DNA of 64,000 bases from Luteimonas viscosa (GCF_008244685.1 NZ_VTFT01000001.1:2583248-2647247); one strand, 5' to 3'. Positions 1 to 9,383 are shown, counted from the first letter of the stretch. Translations and numbers: made by a program. Notes: generated from the sequence alone by a model not told the origin.

Positions 1-123
1 CGGCGCGTCGCCGGTGATGGCCTCGAGGGTGAGCTTGCCCGGGCGGGAGACTGGCGCGGCGTGCGCGGCGGAGGCGGCGATCAGGGACATGGTGAGCAGT
101 GCGGTCAGGCGCATGGACGACAT
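1..123 (-). CDS. Dipeptidyl-peptidase IV-like S9 peptidase, N-terminal fragment
   Basis: Only the first 41 codons are inside the window; the gene runs off the left edge. The start reads MSSMRLTALLTMSLIAASAA, a typical Sec signal peptide, followed by a mature start containing LTLEAITGD. I recognise that start from xanthomonad dipeptidyl-peptidase IV enzymes, periplasmic serine peptidases that release Xaa-Pro dipeptides. The catalytic and beta-propeller parts lie outside the window, so the assignment rests on the N-terminus alone. A second in-frame ATG at 114 is an alternative start. A strong inverted repeat (167-249) separates it from the GST gene upstream on the same strand, so it is probably transcribed independently. 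Confidence 0.6.
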   Translation of the reverse strand, partial: MSSMRLTALLTMSLIAASAAHAAPVSRPGKLTLEAITGDAP

Positions 124-166
124 CCGGCGGGCTTGGCGCCCATTGTAGGAGCCCCGTGCAGTCCAT

Positions 167-249
167 GTAGCCCGGATAAGCGAAGCGCATCCGGGGAACC
201 GCTCTACCCCCGAGTTCTGCCCCGGATGCGCTTCGCTTGTCCGGGCTAC
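167..249. repeat. REPIN-like inverted repeat, 30-nt arms
   Basis: Two 30-nt arms (167-196 and 220-249) are reverse complements with a single mismatch, separated by a 23-nt loop. The arms begin and end with GTAGCCCGG / CCGGGCTAC. It lies just after the GST stop codon and before the dipeptidyl-peptidase start. It could act as a transcript-ending or mRNA-stabilising hairpin. Nearly the same 30-nt arm sequence recurs three times at 35564-35593, 35727-35756 and 35891-35920, which shows it is a dispersed element. Confidence 0.85.
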
Positions 250-257
250 GCGATTCG

Positions 258-971
258 TCAGCGTTTCGGGTCGATGCCGAACAGCAGCTTCTTCTCTTCG
301 TCGCCCATCGGCTTGCCGGCGTCCGGATTCACCTGCTTCGCCAGCGCGTAGGCGCGCTGCGTCGCCGGACGCGCGGCGATCGCGGCGTGCCAGCGCCGGA
401 GCTCGGGATAGGGCGCCATGTCGATGGGGGCCTTGTCGTACGCGTTGACCCACGGATAGATGGCCATGTCGGCGATCGTGTAGTCGTCGCCGGCGACGAA
501 GGCGCGCCCGGAAAGACGCCTGTCGAGCACGCCGAGCAGCCGGTTCGCCTCGTTGGCGTAGCGCGTCTTCGCGTAGGCGATGTCCTCCGGCGCGTAGACG
601 TGGAAGTGGCCGTACTGCCCGGTCATCGGGCCGAGTCCGCCCATCTGCCACATCAGCCACTGGTTGACCTCGACCTTGCGGCGCACGTCGTCGCCGAAGA
701 AGCGCCCGGTGCGGTTGGCGAGATAGAGCAGGATCGCACCGGACTCGAACACGCTGATCGGCGCGCCGCCATCGACAGGGGCGTGGTCGACGATCGCGGG
801 CATCTTGTTGTTCGGCGAGATCGCCAGGAAATCCGGTTCGAACTGGTCGCCCTTGCCGATGTCGACCGGCCTGATCGCGTACTCGAGCTTCGCCCCGGCG
901 TCGGCGAGCTCCTCGAGCAGCAGGGTGACCTTGTGCCCGTTGGGCGTGGGCCAGTAGTAAAGGTCGATCAT
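258..971 (-). CDS. Glutathione S-transferase family protein, YfcG/YghU-type
   Basis: A 237-residue GST-fold protein, probably a cytoplasmic glutathione-dependent disulfide-bond reductase. The N-terminus (MIDLYYWPTPNGHK) closely matches the thioredoxin-like domain of E. coli YfcG, where Thr/Asn near the start replace the usual catalytic Tyr/Cys. The cis-Pro segment NNKMPAIVDH and the glutathione-binding FESGAIL follow at about residues 55-85. The C-terminal helical domain contains GPMTGQYGHFHVYAPE, typical of this subfamily. I chose the ATG at 971 rather than 980 because family members start with MIDLY. It is a single-gene unit ending at the 167-249 inverted repeat. Confidence 0.88.
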   Translation of the reverse strand: MIDLYYWPTPNGHKVTLLLEELADAGAKLEYAIRPVDIGKGDQFEPDFLAISPNNKMPAIVDHAPVDGGAPISVFESGAILLYLANRTGRFFGDDVRRKVEVNQWLMWQMGGLGPMTGQYGHFHVYAPEDIAYAKTRYANEANRLLGVLDRRLSGRAFVAGDDYTIADMAIYPWVNAYDKAPIDMAPYPELRRWHAAIAARPATQRAYALAKQVNPDAGKPMGDEEKKLLFGIDPKR

Positions 972-1126
972 GGCGGCCATCCGGATATGCGGGTGCGCCA
1001 GTGTAGGCCCGGGTGGGCGTGCGGGCCGTCCCGCAGGCGGACCGCTGCGTTACGCGTGTCATGCGGCTGGCGGATCGCGAAAACCGCGCAGTGATGGCGC
1101 GTGCCCGGTGGGCGCCGCCCTGCCAG

Positions 1127-1176
1127 CGAAAGAAAAGACCGGGACGGCCGACCTTGCGGTCGTCGACGCGTCCCGG
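1127..1176 (-). terminator. Rho-independent terminator after the GH3 gene
   Basis: On the minus strand an 8-bp outer stem (CCGGGACG with CGTCCCGG, 1169-1176 and 1139-1146) encloses an inner GACC-GCAA-GGTC hairpin. It is followed by TCTTTTCTTTC. It lies 12 bases past the GH3 stop codon. Confidence 0.85.
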
Positions 1177-1188
1177 CGGAGGAAGCCT

Positions 1189-3786
1189 TCAGTTCGTGGG
1201 GCAGTCGAGCTTGTGGTCGAAGTCGGTGCTGGCGGTGACGCGTGTCAGCGCGATCCGGCTGCCGGCGCCCGTGGTCAGCTCGAACGGCACCGCGAGCTTG
1301 CCCGTGTCCGCGCCGTGCAGACGCAGGCACTTCAACGGCACGGCCACGCGCGTCCATTCGCCGCGCGGCAGGTTCGCCAGCGCCTCACCGATCTCCACCT
1401 CGCCGCGGCAGCCCTCGCCACAGCCGGCCGACAGCGTCGCCTTGCCGTCCGTCGGCGGCGCGTCGACGCGCAGCGTGGTGACCACCGGCACGTCGCCGTT
1501 GGTCTCGCGGGTCAGGTCCAGCGGCTCGTTGGACAGCAGCTGCACGGTGGCCTTGCCGGTCCACGCGAACAGGCGCGCGCCCTCCTGCACCTCATGGTTG
1601 ATGGCGCTCATCTCCAGCGAACCGTCGCCGGTCTTCGCCGCCGGATGCACGACGTCCATGGCGTTGCCGTCCGCGCCCACCAGGCGCAGGGTGAAGCCGG
1701 TGGTCGGCACGCCGCGTTCGAACCAGGTATTGCCCGACGTGGCATCCGCGTCGATGCCCGCGTCCTCCGGCAGCGCGGCGAGATCGCCGTCGTCGGCATA
1801 GCTCAGGCCGTGGCCGAAGGCGAACAGCGGATCGTAGTCGGCCTGGCCGTGGTTGTTGGCGTACTGGTCGGCGCGACGCGGCCAGGAGAAGCTGAGCTTG
1901 CCCTTGAAATCGTGTTGCGGCTTGCCGTCGGCGCCCTGCAGCAGCACGTCGGCCACGCCGCCGCCCTCCGAACCCGGCAGCCAGGCCGCGACGAACGCGT
2001 CGGCGGCGTTGATCTCGCGGTTGAGCCACAGCGGGCGGCCGCTGAGGAACACGGCGACCACCGGGATGCCGTCGGCCTTGAGCTTGCGGATCAGTTCCAG
2101 ATCGCCGGACTTGCCCGACTTGAACATCAGGTTCGACAGGTCGCCCTGGAACTCGGCGTAGGGTTCCTCGCCGAACACCACGACCGCCACGTCGGGCTTG
2201 CTGGTGTAGGCGCCGTCCTCGGCCAGCTCCGCGGTGCCGCCGGCGGCGGTGACCTGCGCCTCGAGTCCGTCCCAGATCGAATCGGCATTAGGAAAGTCGG
2301 CGCGGGTGGTGCCATCGCCCTGCCAGGTCAGCGTCCAGCCACCGGACTGCTTGCTGAGGTTGTCGGCGCCGTCGCCCGCGACCAGCACGTTCGACTTCGG
2401 CGACAGCGGCAGGATCCCGCCCTGGTTCTTCAGCAGCACCAGCGATTCGCGCACTGCGCGGCGCGCGACCTCGCGGTGTTCCGGCGCGCCCAGCAGTTCG
2501 AACCTGCCGCCCAGCGCGCGCTCGGAGGGCTTCGGCTTCTCGAACAGGTTGGCGCGGAACTTCACCCGCAGGATCCGGCGCACCGCATCGTCCAGCCGCT
2601 CCATCGGGACCGTGCCGGCCTTCACGTGCGCCAGCGTGGACTCGTACATGCCCTTCCAGCTGTCGGGCGCCATCGCCATGTCGAGGCCGGCATTGAAGGT
2701 CTGGGCGCAGTCGGTGTTGCTGCAACCGCGCACCTGGCCGTGGCCGTTCCAGTCGCCGACGACGAAGCCGCCGAAGTTCATCCGTCCCTTCAGCACGTCG
2801 GTGAGCAGCGGCTTGTGGCCGTGCATCTTCTCGCCGTGGAAGCTGTTGTAGGACGCCATCACCGCCTGTGCGCCGGCCGCGATCGAGGGCACGTAGCCGG
2901 CGGCGTGGATATCGCGCAGCTGCGCTTCGCTCACCACGGTGTCGCCCTGATCCTTGCCGTTACCGGTGCCGCCGTCGCCCAGGTAGTGCTTGACCGAGCT
3001 CATGACGTGGTGGTCGTCGAGGAATTCGGGGGTGCCGGGCTTGCCCTGCAGGCCTTCCACGAACACGCCGGCGTAGCTGGCGACCAGCTCCGGATTCTCC
3101 GAATAGCCTTCGTAGGCACGGCCCCAGCGGTCGTCCTGCGGCACCGCGACGGTCGGGGCGAAGGTCCATTCCATGCCGGTGGTGCGGGTCTCGATCGCGG
3201 TGATGCGGGCGATCTCGCGCAGCAGGTCGGGGTTGCGGGTCGCACCCAGGCCGATGTTGTGCGGGAACAGCGTGGCGCCGACGATGTTGCTCTGGCCGTG
3301 CATCGCGTCGATGCCCCAGATCACCGGGATCGCCTTGCCGCCGCCGCTGGTATCCATCGAGGCTTCCCAGAACGCGTCGGCGAGCGCCAGCCATTCCTCG
3401 GGCCTGGCGTTGTACTTGCCGCCGGGGTCGGAGCCGCCACCGGCGAGGACCGAGCCCAACCGGTACTTGCGCACGTCTTCCGGGGCGATGCTGCCGATGT
3501 CGCCCTGGATGATCTGCCCGACCTTTTCCTCCACCGTCATCGAGGCGAGCAGCGCATCGACCTTCTGTTCCAGTTCGGCGTCGTCGGCGAACGGCCACTC
3601 GGGCTGCGGCCAGTTCGCCGGATCGATGGAGGCCGTCGTTGCATCCGCGGCCGGCGCGTCTGCGGGTGTGGTCGCGTCGGTTCCGGCCGCAGCCGGGCGC
3701 TCGCCGTTGCATGCGCCCAGCAGCAGCGCGGCGGCGAGGCCTGCGCCCAGGCGCGTGACGGACAGGAAGGTGCGGGTTGTACGCAT
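1189..3786 (-). CDS. Glycoside hydrolase family 3 beta-glucosidase lipoprotein
   Basis: An 865-residue exo-beta-glucosidase of the 1,4-beta-D-glucan glucohydrolase type, which releases glucose from beta-glucan oligosaccharides. The first 26 residues are a lipoprotein signal (LLLGAC, Cys26), so it is probably anchored in the periplasm or outer membrane. The GH3 barrel starts near residue 75 with TVEEKVGQI. The GFVVGDWNG motif carries the predicted nucleophile Asp345 (Gly replaces the usual Ser before it). The GH3 C-terminal domain and an extra C-terminal beta-domain follow. The ATG at 3786 is preferred over more upstream codons because it opens the signal peptide. A LacI-type palindrome lies 63 bases upstream, between this gene and the divergent lacI-family gene. 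Natural substrate is not proven by sequence. Confidence 0.9.
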   Translation of the reverse strand: MRTTRTFLSVTRLGAGLAAALLLGACNGERPAAAGTDATTPADAPAADATTASIDPANWPQPEWPFADDAELEQKVDALLASMTVEEKVGQIIQGDIGSIAPEDVRKYRLGSVLAGGGSDPGGKYNARPEEWLALADAFWEASMDTSGGGKAIPVIWGIDAMHGQSNIVGATLFPHNIGLGATRNPDLLREIARITAIETRTTGMEWTFAPTVAVPQDDRWGRAYEGYSENPELVASYAGVFVEGLQGKPGTPEFLDDHHVMSSVKHYLGDGGTGNGKDQGDTVVSEAQLRDIHAAGYVPSIAAGAQAVMASYNSFHGEKMHGHKPLLTDVLKGRMNFGGFVVGDWNGHGQVRGCSNTDCAQTFNAGLDMAMAPDSWKGMYESTLAHVKAGTVPMERLDDAVRRILRVKFRANLFEKPKPSERALGGRFELLGAPEHREVARRAVRESLVLLKNQGGILPLSPKSNVLVAGDGADNLSKQSGGWTLTWQGDGTTRADFPNADSIWDGLEAQVTAAGGTAELAEDGAYTSKPDVAVVVFGEEPYAEFQGDLSNLMFKSGKSGDLELIRKLKADGIPVVAVFLSGRPLWLNREINAADAFVAAWLPGSEGGGVADVLLQGADGKPQHDFKGKLSFSWPRRADQYANNHGQADYDPLFAFGHGLSYADDGDLAALPEDAGIDADATSGNTWFERGVPTTGFTLRLVGADGNAMDVVHPAAKTGDGSLEMSAINHEVQEGARLFAWTGKATVQLLSNEPLDLTRETNGDVPVVTTLRVDAPPTDGKATLSAGCGEGCRGEVEIGEALANLPRGEWTRVAVPLKCLRLHGADTGKLAVPFELTTGAGSRIALTRVTASTDFDHKLDCPTN

Positions 3787-3848
3787 GGAGGCGGTTCCGT
3801 AGGGTCGAAGATCAGCCGGCACGTCGCGCGAAATGGCGCGTCGCGACA

Positions 3849-3862
3849 TGACAGCGTTGTCA
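3849..3862. promoter_or_regulatory. LacI-type operator, GH3/lacI divergent region
   Basis: TGACAGCGTTGTCA differs by one base from the perfect palindrome TGACAACGTTGTCA. It sits between the divergent GH3 gene (start 3786) and the LacI-family gene (start 3942). It could therefore control both and give autoregulation. Confidence 0.75.
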
Positions 3863-3941
3863 GAATGTGCACCATACCCGGTCTGCGCCGGCGAAGCTTG
3901 TTGCACAGCACAAGCGGGATCGCGCGTTCCGGAGGACTGCC

Positions 3942-5069
3942 ATGGCACCGCAAAGCAGCCGCGCGGGCAACCCGCGCGCGCCGGGCGTCCGCGACGGCGC
4001 GGTGGCCGACGACGCTCTGGCAGAATCCGCAGGCTTCGCGGACAGGACCGGCAGACCCATGGCGCGCGTGCGGATCGAGGATGTGGCGGCGGAAGCGGGC
4101 GTGTCGATGAAGACCGTCTCGCGCGTGCTCAACGAGGAACCCAACGTTTCCGAAGCGACCCGCGAGCGTGTGCGCGCGGTGGTCGAGCGCCTGCAGTACC
4201 GCCCGCATCCGTCGGCGCGCGTGCTCGCCGGACGCAAGTCGTACCTGGTGGCGATGCTCTACGACAACCCGTCGAGCAACTACCTGATGGAGGTCGAGCT
4301 TGGCGTGCTCGACGCCTGCCAGGCGCAGCACTACAACCTGATGCTGGCGCCGCTCGTCTACGACGCCAAGGACATCGTCTCCAAGGTCGAGTCGCTGGTG
4401 CTGCAGTCGCGCCTGGATGGCGTGGTGCTGACCCCGCCGATCACCGACGACGCCGCGCTGCTCGCGCGCCTGGACGAACTCGAGATCCCGTGGTCGAGCA
4501 TCTCGCCGACCGAGTCCAACCGCCGCATCGGCGTGGTCGTCGACGAGCGCAGCGCGGTCGCGGAGATGATCGCGCACCTGGTCTCGCTCGGGCATCGGCG
4601 GGTCGCGCACATCAAGGGCCATGCCGCGCACGGCGCGAGCGCCTGGCGGCTGGCCGGCTATCGCGACGGACTGGCGCAGGCGGGGATCGAGCCGGACGAA
4701 GCGCTGGTGGTACAGGGCGAGTTCTCCTACGACTCCGGTTTCGCCGCCGCCAACCACCTGCTCGATCTGCCCGATCCGCCGACCGCGATCTTCGCCGCCA
4801 ACGACGACATGGCGGCCGGTGCGATCGGCGCGATCTGCGAGCGTGGGCTGTCGGTGCCCAGGCACGTGTCGGTGTGCGGCTTCGACGACACCCCGATCGC
4901 CCGCCACATCTATCCGACCCTGACCACCGTGCGCCAACCGACCCGCGAGATGGGGCGTCTGGCCGGGCTGGAACTGCTCAAGGCGATCCGCGACCGCGAC
5001 GAAGGCGGACTGGTGACGGTGCCTTACACGCTGCAACTGCGGCGTTCCACGGGGCCCAGGCCAGCCTGA
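3942..5069 (+). CDS. LacI-family transcriptional regulator
   Basis: A 375-residue DNA-binding repressor. A 39-residue, probably unstructured leader precedes the usual LacI start ([16 protein letters not shown]), whose helix-turn-helix and hinge span about residues 40-95. The rest is a periplasmic-binding-protein-like sugar-sensing domain. The ATG at 3942 is chosen because GGAGGA (3931-3936) lies five bases ahead of it. The ATG at 4059 would give the conventional LacI length but has no clear ribosome site. The gene is divergent from the GH3 glucosidase and just upstream of TonB receptor 1. Three matching palindromes nearby are its probable operators. The ligand is likely a glucoside or glucose derivative, inferred from the GH3 neighbour. 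Confidence 0.9.
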   Translation: MAPQSSRAGNPRAPGVRDGAVADDALAESAGFADRTGRPMARVRIEDVAAEAGVSMKTVSRVLNEEPNVSEATRERVRAVVERLQYRPHPSARVLAGRKSYLVAMLYDNPSSNYLMEVELGVLDACQAQHYNLMLAPLVYDAKDIVSKVESLVLQSRLDGVVLTPPITDDAALLARLDELEIPWSSISPTESNRRIGVVVDERSAVAEMIAHLVSLGHRRVAHIKGHAAHGASAWRLAGYRDGLAQAGIEPDEALVVQGEFSYDSGFAAANHLLDLPDPPTAIFAANDDMAAGAIGAICERGLSVPRHVSVCGFDDTPIARHIYPTLTTVRQPTREMGRLAGLELLKAIRDRDEGGLVTVPYTLQLRRSTGPRPA

Positions 5070-5522
5070 GCGGTCCGTACCCGGCTCGACGGCCTGTCCT
5101 CGCGCCCGCCAATTCCCGCTCGCGAAAGCGATCGCGCGACACCACGCGCGGGCGAGGGACGAGCGTGCGGGTATGTGCGGACAGCGGGCGCGCGTCACGT
5201 TCTCTCTCTCTCTCTCTACTCTCTACTCTCTCCCAAGGCGGCCCGGTTGCGCGCACTGTCGCACTCCGCGCGGGTTCCGTGTGCGAGATCGATGTGGGTC
5301 GGAGCAGCCCTGCCAAGCAGTTGGAACGCGACATGGGCGCGTCAGAAAATGTCTTGCCGATGACGCGAATTCCAGCCACTGATCCAGTGCGAAAAGTAGT
5401 TAGCGGTACCATTCGATTTTCGGTTGACAACGCTGTCAGCTTCTCTTCCTAATGCCGGCGCCCGATCGCAATGGTCGCGGCTCACCATTCGCTTTCGTGA
5501 CGACCTTGGGAGAGGAAGGTTC
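5070..5522. other. Intergenic region with TC microsatellite and receptor promoter
   Basis: This 453-base gap holds no supported gene. A TC-rich simple repeat (5201-5233), starting with eight TC units, lies in the middle. The promoter of TonB receptor 1 and its operator (5425-5438) are at the right end. Confidence 0.7.
5425..5438. promoter_or_regulatory. LacI-type operator overlapping the receptor 1 promoter
   Basis: TGACAACGCTGTCA has one mismatch in the palindrome. It overlaps a consensus-like -35 (TTGACA, 5424-5429), with a weak -10 (CCTAAT) 18 bases downstream. This geometry fits repression by the adjacent LacI protein. Confidence 0.78.
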
Positions 5523-8500
5523 ATGAAATACACACACACAGCGCCCAAGCGGCGCCTGTTGACGTCCGCGCTGCTGCTTGCGCTGGCCCCGCCGCTCGCG
5601 GCGCAAACCGTTACCCAGGATCCCGCGCCGTCGCCGCCCGCCGGACAGGCGACGAACGACGATCCCGCGGAACTCGATACCATCGTCGTCACAGGCATCC
5701 GCGCGAGCCTGGAGTCGTCGATGAACATCAAGCGCGACGCCCAGGGCGTCGTCGACGGCATCGTCGCCGAGGACATCGGCAAGTTCCCCGATACCAACCT
5801 GGCCGAATCGCTGCAGCGCATCAGCGGCGTGTCGATCGACCGCACCTCCAGCGGCGAAGGCCAGAAGGTGACCGTGCGCGGCCTCGGTCCCGACTACAAC
5901 CTGGTGCTGCTCAACGGGCGCCAGATGCCGGCCTCGAACCTCGGGCCCGGCGGCGCCGGCGCGTCCTCGGCGCGCTCGTTCGATTTCTCGAACCTGGCCA
6001 GCGAATCCATCTCCGCGGTGAACGTCTACAAGACCGGGCGCGCGGACAATCCGACCGGCGGCATCGGCGCCACCATCGACGTGCGCACCGCGCGTCCGCT
6101 CGAGGCCGAGCCCGTGGTCAGCGTCGGACTGAAATCGGTCTACGACGAATCCAACCAGCGGCTGCCGCGGACGCTGCAGGGCAGCGACTTCACCGGCGAG
6201 CTGTCGGGCATCTTCAGCCAGACCTACGCCGACGGCCGTTTCGGCGTGATGCTCAGCGGCAGCTACCAGGACCGCGACTCCGGCTTCAACCAGGCTTCCG
6301 TCGCCGACGGCTGGCTGACCTTCGCCGGCGACAACGCCGACCCGGGCTGCTGGCAGTGCCTGCCGCAGGAAGGGCAGGGGTATTCCGACCGGATCGAGAA
6401 CCGGCCCGGACCGGGCGACATCTACGCCCGTCCGCAGAACACCGGCTACAGCGTCAACGGCATCCAGCGCCAGCGCACCAACGGCCAGGTGACCCTGCAG
6501 TGGGCGCCGACGGACAACGTCACTGCGACCGTCGACTACAACTACATCGAACAGCAGGTGCAGGTGCAGCGCAGCGAGCTCTCGGTCTGGTTCAACCAGG
6601 GCGCCGGCGACAGCAGCTGGACCGACGGCCCGATCGCAGCGCCCATCATGTACTCCGAGGACATGGTCGGCTCCGACCTGTCGATGGGCGGCGCCAGGAT
6701 CGGCAGCGAGACCACCAGCGACATGCTCGGCTTCAACGTCGAGTGGGAAGTCAACGACGCGCTCAGCCTGGAGTTCGACTACCACGACTCCAGCGCCACC
6801 TCGCGCCCCAGCGGCCCCTACGGGTCGGCCGGCGTGCTCGGCGTGGCCGCGTACATCCGCGGCAACACCACCGTGGACTACAGCGGCGAGATCCCGATCG
6901 TCAACGTGCTGCTGCCGGCGGGCGTGAGCCAGGTCGATCCGTCGCAGGCGCTGGTGACCGGCTCGGTGTTCCAGAACAGCTACAACAAGTCCGAGGTCGA
7001 ACAGCTGCAGGCCAAGGGCCGGTTTGAGTTCGGCGACTACTCGGGGCTGGACTTCGGCATCTCGACGATGGAGGTCAACAACCGCTCCGCGTCCGCGGTG
7101 ATGCAGCGCGACACCTGGGGCGGCGTCGGCACCCCGGCCGACTACGACGACGACATCTGGTACAACGACAGCATGGCGCGCTACTTCGAGGCGTTCGGCA
7201 ACCACGGCAACCCGATGTGGACCGACGACTTCCTGGTGTTCGACTTCGAGCGCCTGCGCCAGGCGGCGATCGGGATCACCGGCTGCCCGAGCTGCTACGA
7301 GATGCCGACCGAGTTCACCGACGACATCCGCACCCGCGAGAAGTCCGAGAGCGCGTACGTGCAATGGACCTCCACCTTCGGCGACGTCATGCCGCTGCAC
7401 GTCGCGCTCGGCGTGCGCTACGAGAAGACCGACGTGGAGTCGGAAGGCCTGCAGCGCGTGGGCCAGACGATCACCTGGATCGCGGCGAACGAGCTCGCGG
7501 TGGACTACGCGCCCGAGCGCGAGTTCACGCGCGACACCGGCAGTTACGACTTCGTCCTGCCCAACCTCGACCTGAAGCTCGATATCACCGACGAGATGGT
7601 GCTGCGCGGCAGCTACAGCCAGACCATCGGGCGCCCGGGCTGGGGCGACATCAGCGCCGGGCAGGTGCTGCAGCCGGTGGTGCGGGCCTCCGGCGGCGAA
7701 GGCCGCCGCGGCGATCCGTCGCTCGAGCCGCTGAAGTCCGACAACTTCGACCTGTCGTTCGAGTGGTATTACGGCGAAGGCAACTACTTCTCGGTCGGCT
7801 ACTTCCGCAAGGACATCGAGAACTTCATCAGCACGACGATCGTGCGCGAAGAGCCGTTCGAGATGACCACGCCGATCGGCGGCGCCTACTGGAACGCCGC
7901 GCTCTCCGTGTGCCCGGCCACCGATGGTGCCTGCATCCGCAACTACATCTTCGAGAACTTCGCCGGCCAGCCGGGCGTGGTCCAGACCGGCGTCGACGGC
8001 GAGGGCAACCCGACCGGCAACATCACCGGGCTGCCGGGCGATCCGGTCGCCGGGTTCAACATCAGCGTGCCGGCCAACCAGCGCTCGGACGAGGTCGACG
8101 GCTGGGAAATCAACGCCCAGCACATGTTCGGGCAGACCGGCTTCGGCGTGGCGGCGAACTACACCATCGTCGATTCCGGGCTGACGTTCGACGACCAGAG
8201 CCTGGGCCAGCAGTACCCGCTGGTCGGCCTGAGCGACTCGGCCAACCTGGTGGCGTTCTACGACCGCAACGACTGGCAGGTCCGCCTGGCCTACAACTGG
8301 CGCGACGAGTTCTACGCCGGCTCCGGCCCGCGCACCGACCCCAACCACGTCGAGGCGTACGGCCAGCTGGATGCGAACGTCAGCTGGCAGGTCAGCGAGA
8401 ACCTGACCCTGAGCCTGGAAGGCATCAACCTGACCGACGAGACGATGCGCACGCACGCACGCCACGAGAACATGGTCCGGTACGCCACCCAGACCGGGCC

Positions 8501-8534
8501 GCGCTACATGTTCGGCGCGCGCTATAGGTTCTGA
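5523..8534 (+). CDS. TonB-dependent receptor 1
   Basis: A 1003-residue outer-membrane active transporter of the long TonB-receptor subclass common in xanthomonads and caulobacters, which import oligosaccharides. The signal peptide spans about residues 1-27 (ending LAAQ). A TonB-box region (LDTIVVTG) and the plug domain (KFPDTNLAESLQRISGVSI, VRGLGPDYN) follow. The remainder is a 22-strand beta-barrel that ends in an aromatic residue (YRF). AGAGGAAGG just before the ATG at 5523 supports the start. It heads the SapC-cupin-halogenase genes, but a terminator-like hairpin (8576-8603) intervenes, so read-through may be partial. Expression is probably repressed by the upstream LacI protein through the 5425-5438 operator. 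Confidence 0.93.
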   Translation: MKYTHTAPKRRLLTSALLLALAPPLAAQTVTQDPAPSPPAGQATNDDPAELDTIVVTGIRASLESSMNIKRDAQGVVDGIVAEDIGKFPDTNLAESLQRISGVSIDRTSSGEGQKVTVRGLGPDYNLVLLNGRQMPASNLGPGGAGASSARSFDFSNLASESISAVNVYKTGRADNPTGGIGATIDVRTARPLEAEPVVSVGLKSVYDESNQRLPRTLQGSDFTGELSGIFSQTYADGRFGVMLSGSYQDRDSGFNQASVADGWLTFAGDNADPGCWQCLPQEGQGYSDRIENRPGPGDIYARPQNTGYSVNGIQRQRTNGQVTLQWAPTDNVTATVDYNYIEQQVQVQRSELSVWFNQGAGDSSWTDGPIAAPIMYSEDMVGSDLSMGGARIGSETTSDMLGFNVEWEVNDALSLEFDYHDSSATSRPSGPYGSAGVLGVAAYIRGNTTVDYSGEIPIVNVLLPAGVSQVDPSQALVTGSVFQNSYNKSEVEQLQAKGRFEFGDYSGLDFGISTMEVNNRSASAVMQRDTWGGVGTPADYDDDIWYNDSMARYFEAFGNHGNPMWTDDFLVFDFERLRQAAIGITGCPSCYEMPTEFTDDIRTREKSESAYVQWTSTFGDVMPLHVALGVRYEKTDVESEGLQRVGQTITWIAANELAVDYAPEREFTRDTGSYDFVLPNLDLKLDITDEMVLRGSYSQTIGRPGWGDISAGQVLQPVVRASGGEGRRGDPSLEPLKSDNFDLSFEWYYGEGNYFSVGYFRKDIENFISTTIVREEPFEMTTPIGGAYWNAALSVCPATDGACIRNYIFENFAGQPGVVQTGVDGEGNPTGNITGLPGDPVAGFNISVPANQRSDEVDGWEINAQHMFGQTGFGVAANYTIVDSGLTFDDQSLGQQYPLVGLSDSANLVAFYDRNDWQVRLAYNWRDEFYAGSGPRTDPNHVEAYGQLDANVSWQVSENLTLSLEGINLTDETMRTHARHENMVRYATQTGPRYMFGARYRF

Positions 8535-8575
8535 TGCGGGCCGGGGGCCGCCCGCGGCGGTGCGCAGCGGAAGGG

Positions 8576-8603
8576 AGCCGACGGACATCCGTCGGCTTCT
8601 TTC
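8576..8603 (+). terminator. Terminator or attenuator after receptor 1
   Basis: AGCCGACGG pairs with CCGTCGGCT (8576-8584 and 8589-8597) and is followed by TCTTTCCC. The hairpin probably limits transcription of the downstream accessory genes relative to the receptor. Confidence 0.7.
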
Positions 8604-8669
8604 CCTGTGCGCGCTGATCGGGCACGATCGGGGAGCGACACCCCGCTACGCCGGAACCGTTGAGGATCG

Positions 8670-9383
8670 ATGGGCCAGCATTTGCTCCTGAACGACACCG
8701 AACACCGCGACCTGCGTGTGTCCGTCGGCCATGGCGCCCATCTGGGCGACGACGTCATGGGCGCCTTGACGTTCCCGGACGAGTTCCGCAGCGTGCAGGC
8801 GCACTACCCGATCGTCTTCCGCCGGGAGGCGGCGGGCGGACTGGTGCCGCTGGCGCTGTTCGGCCTGCAGGAAGGCTGCAACCTGTTCCTCGACGGCGAC
8901 CGCTGGGATGCGACCTACGTTCCGCTGTCGATCCAGCGTCAACCGTTCCTGATCGGCATCGCGGGCGAGCAGCGCCTGGTCCACGTCGACATGGACCATC
9001 CGCGCGTGCGCCAGGCAGGCGCCGAAGGCGCGCCGTTGTTCGACGAACAGGGCGGCCCGACCGCTCACCTCGAGCGCGTGCGGTCGGTGCTGCTGGCGCT
9101 CCACGACGGAGTGGACGCGACGCCGGCATTCATCGAGGCGTTGCAGCGCCTGGCACTGCTCGAGGCCTTCTTCCTCGACGTCAGGCTCGACGACGGCAGT
9201 CTCAACCGGCTCGCCGGCTTCCACACCATCAACGAAGAGCGGCTGGGTGCGCTGGATGGCGCCGCGCTGGAGCGCCTGGCCGGCGACGGCCATCTCCTGC
9301 CGATCTACATGGTGCTCGCTTCGATGTCGCGCTTCCGCGACCTGATCGAGCGCACGAATCGCCGCCGTGCTGCCCCCCGCTAG
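8670..9383 (+). CDS. SapC family protein (module 1)
   Basis: A 237-residue SapC-family (PF07277-type) protein with no signal peptide, so probably cytoplasmic. Recognisable features are an N-terminal LRVSVGHGAHLGDDV, the central PFLIGIAGEQRLVHVDMDHPR and a helical C-terminus. Its biochemical role is not established. The family recurrently sits beside TonB receptors, cupin_8 proteins and flavin halogenases, as here. Its last 17 bases overlap the cupin gene, which implies translational coupling. GAGGA lies just before the ATG. A paralogue is at 19699-20445. Confidence 0.85.
   Translation: MGQHLLLNDTEHRDLRVSVGHGAHLGDDVMGALTFPDEFRSVQAHYPIVFRREAAGGLVPLALFGLQEGCNLFLDGDRWDATYVPLSIQRQPFLIGIAGEQRLVHVDMDHPRVRQAGAEGAPLFDEQGGPTAHLERVRSVLLALHDGVDATPAFIEALQRLALLEAFFLDVRLDDGSLNRLAGFHTINEERLGALDGAALERLAGDGHLLPIYMVLASMSRFRDLIERTNRRRAAPR

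Noticed and set aside
970..4110. Open frame of 1046 codons opposite the GH3 gene
   Set aside because: Shadow of the GH3 lipoprotein gene, which has catalytic motifs and a lipobox.
5436..8588. Open frame of 1050 codons opposite TonB receptor 1
   Set aside because: An antisense shadow: composition is typical of reversed GC-rich codons, while the other strand has a full receptor with signal peptide and plug motifs.
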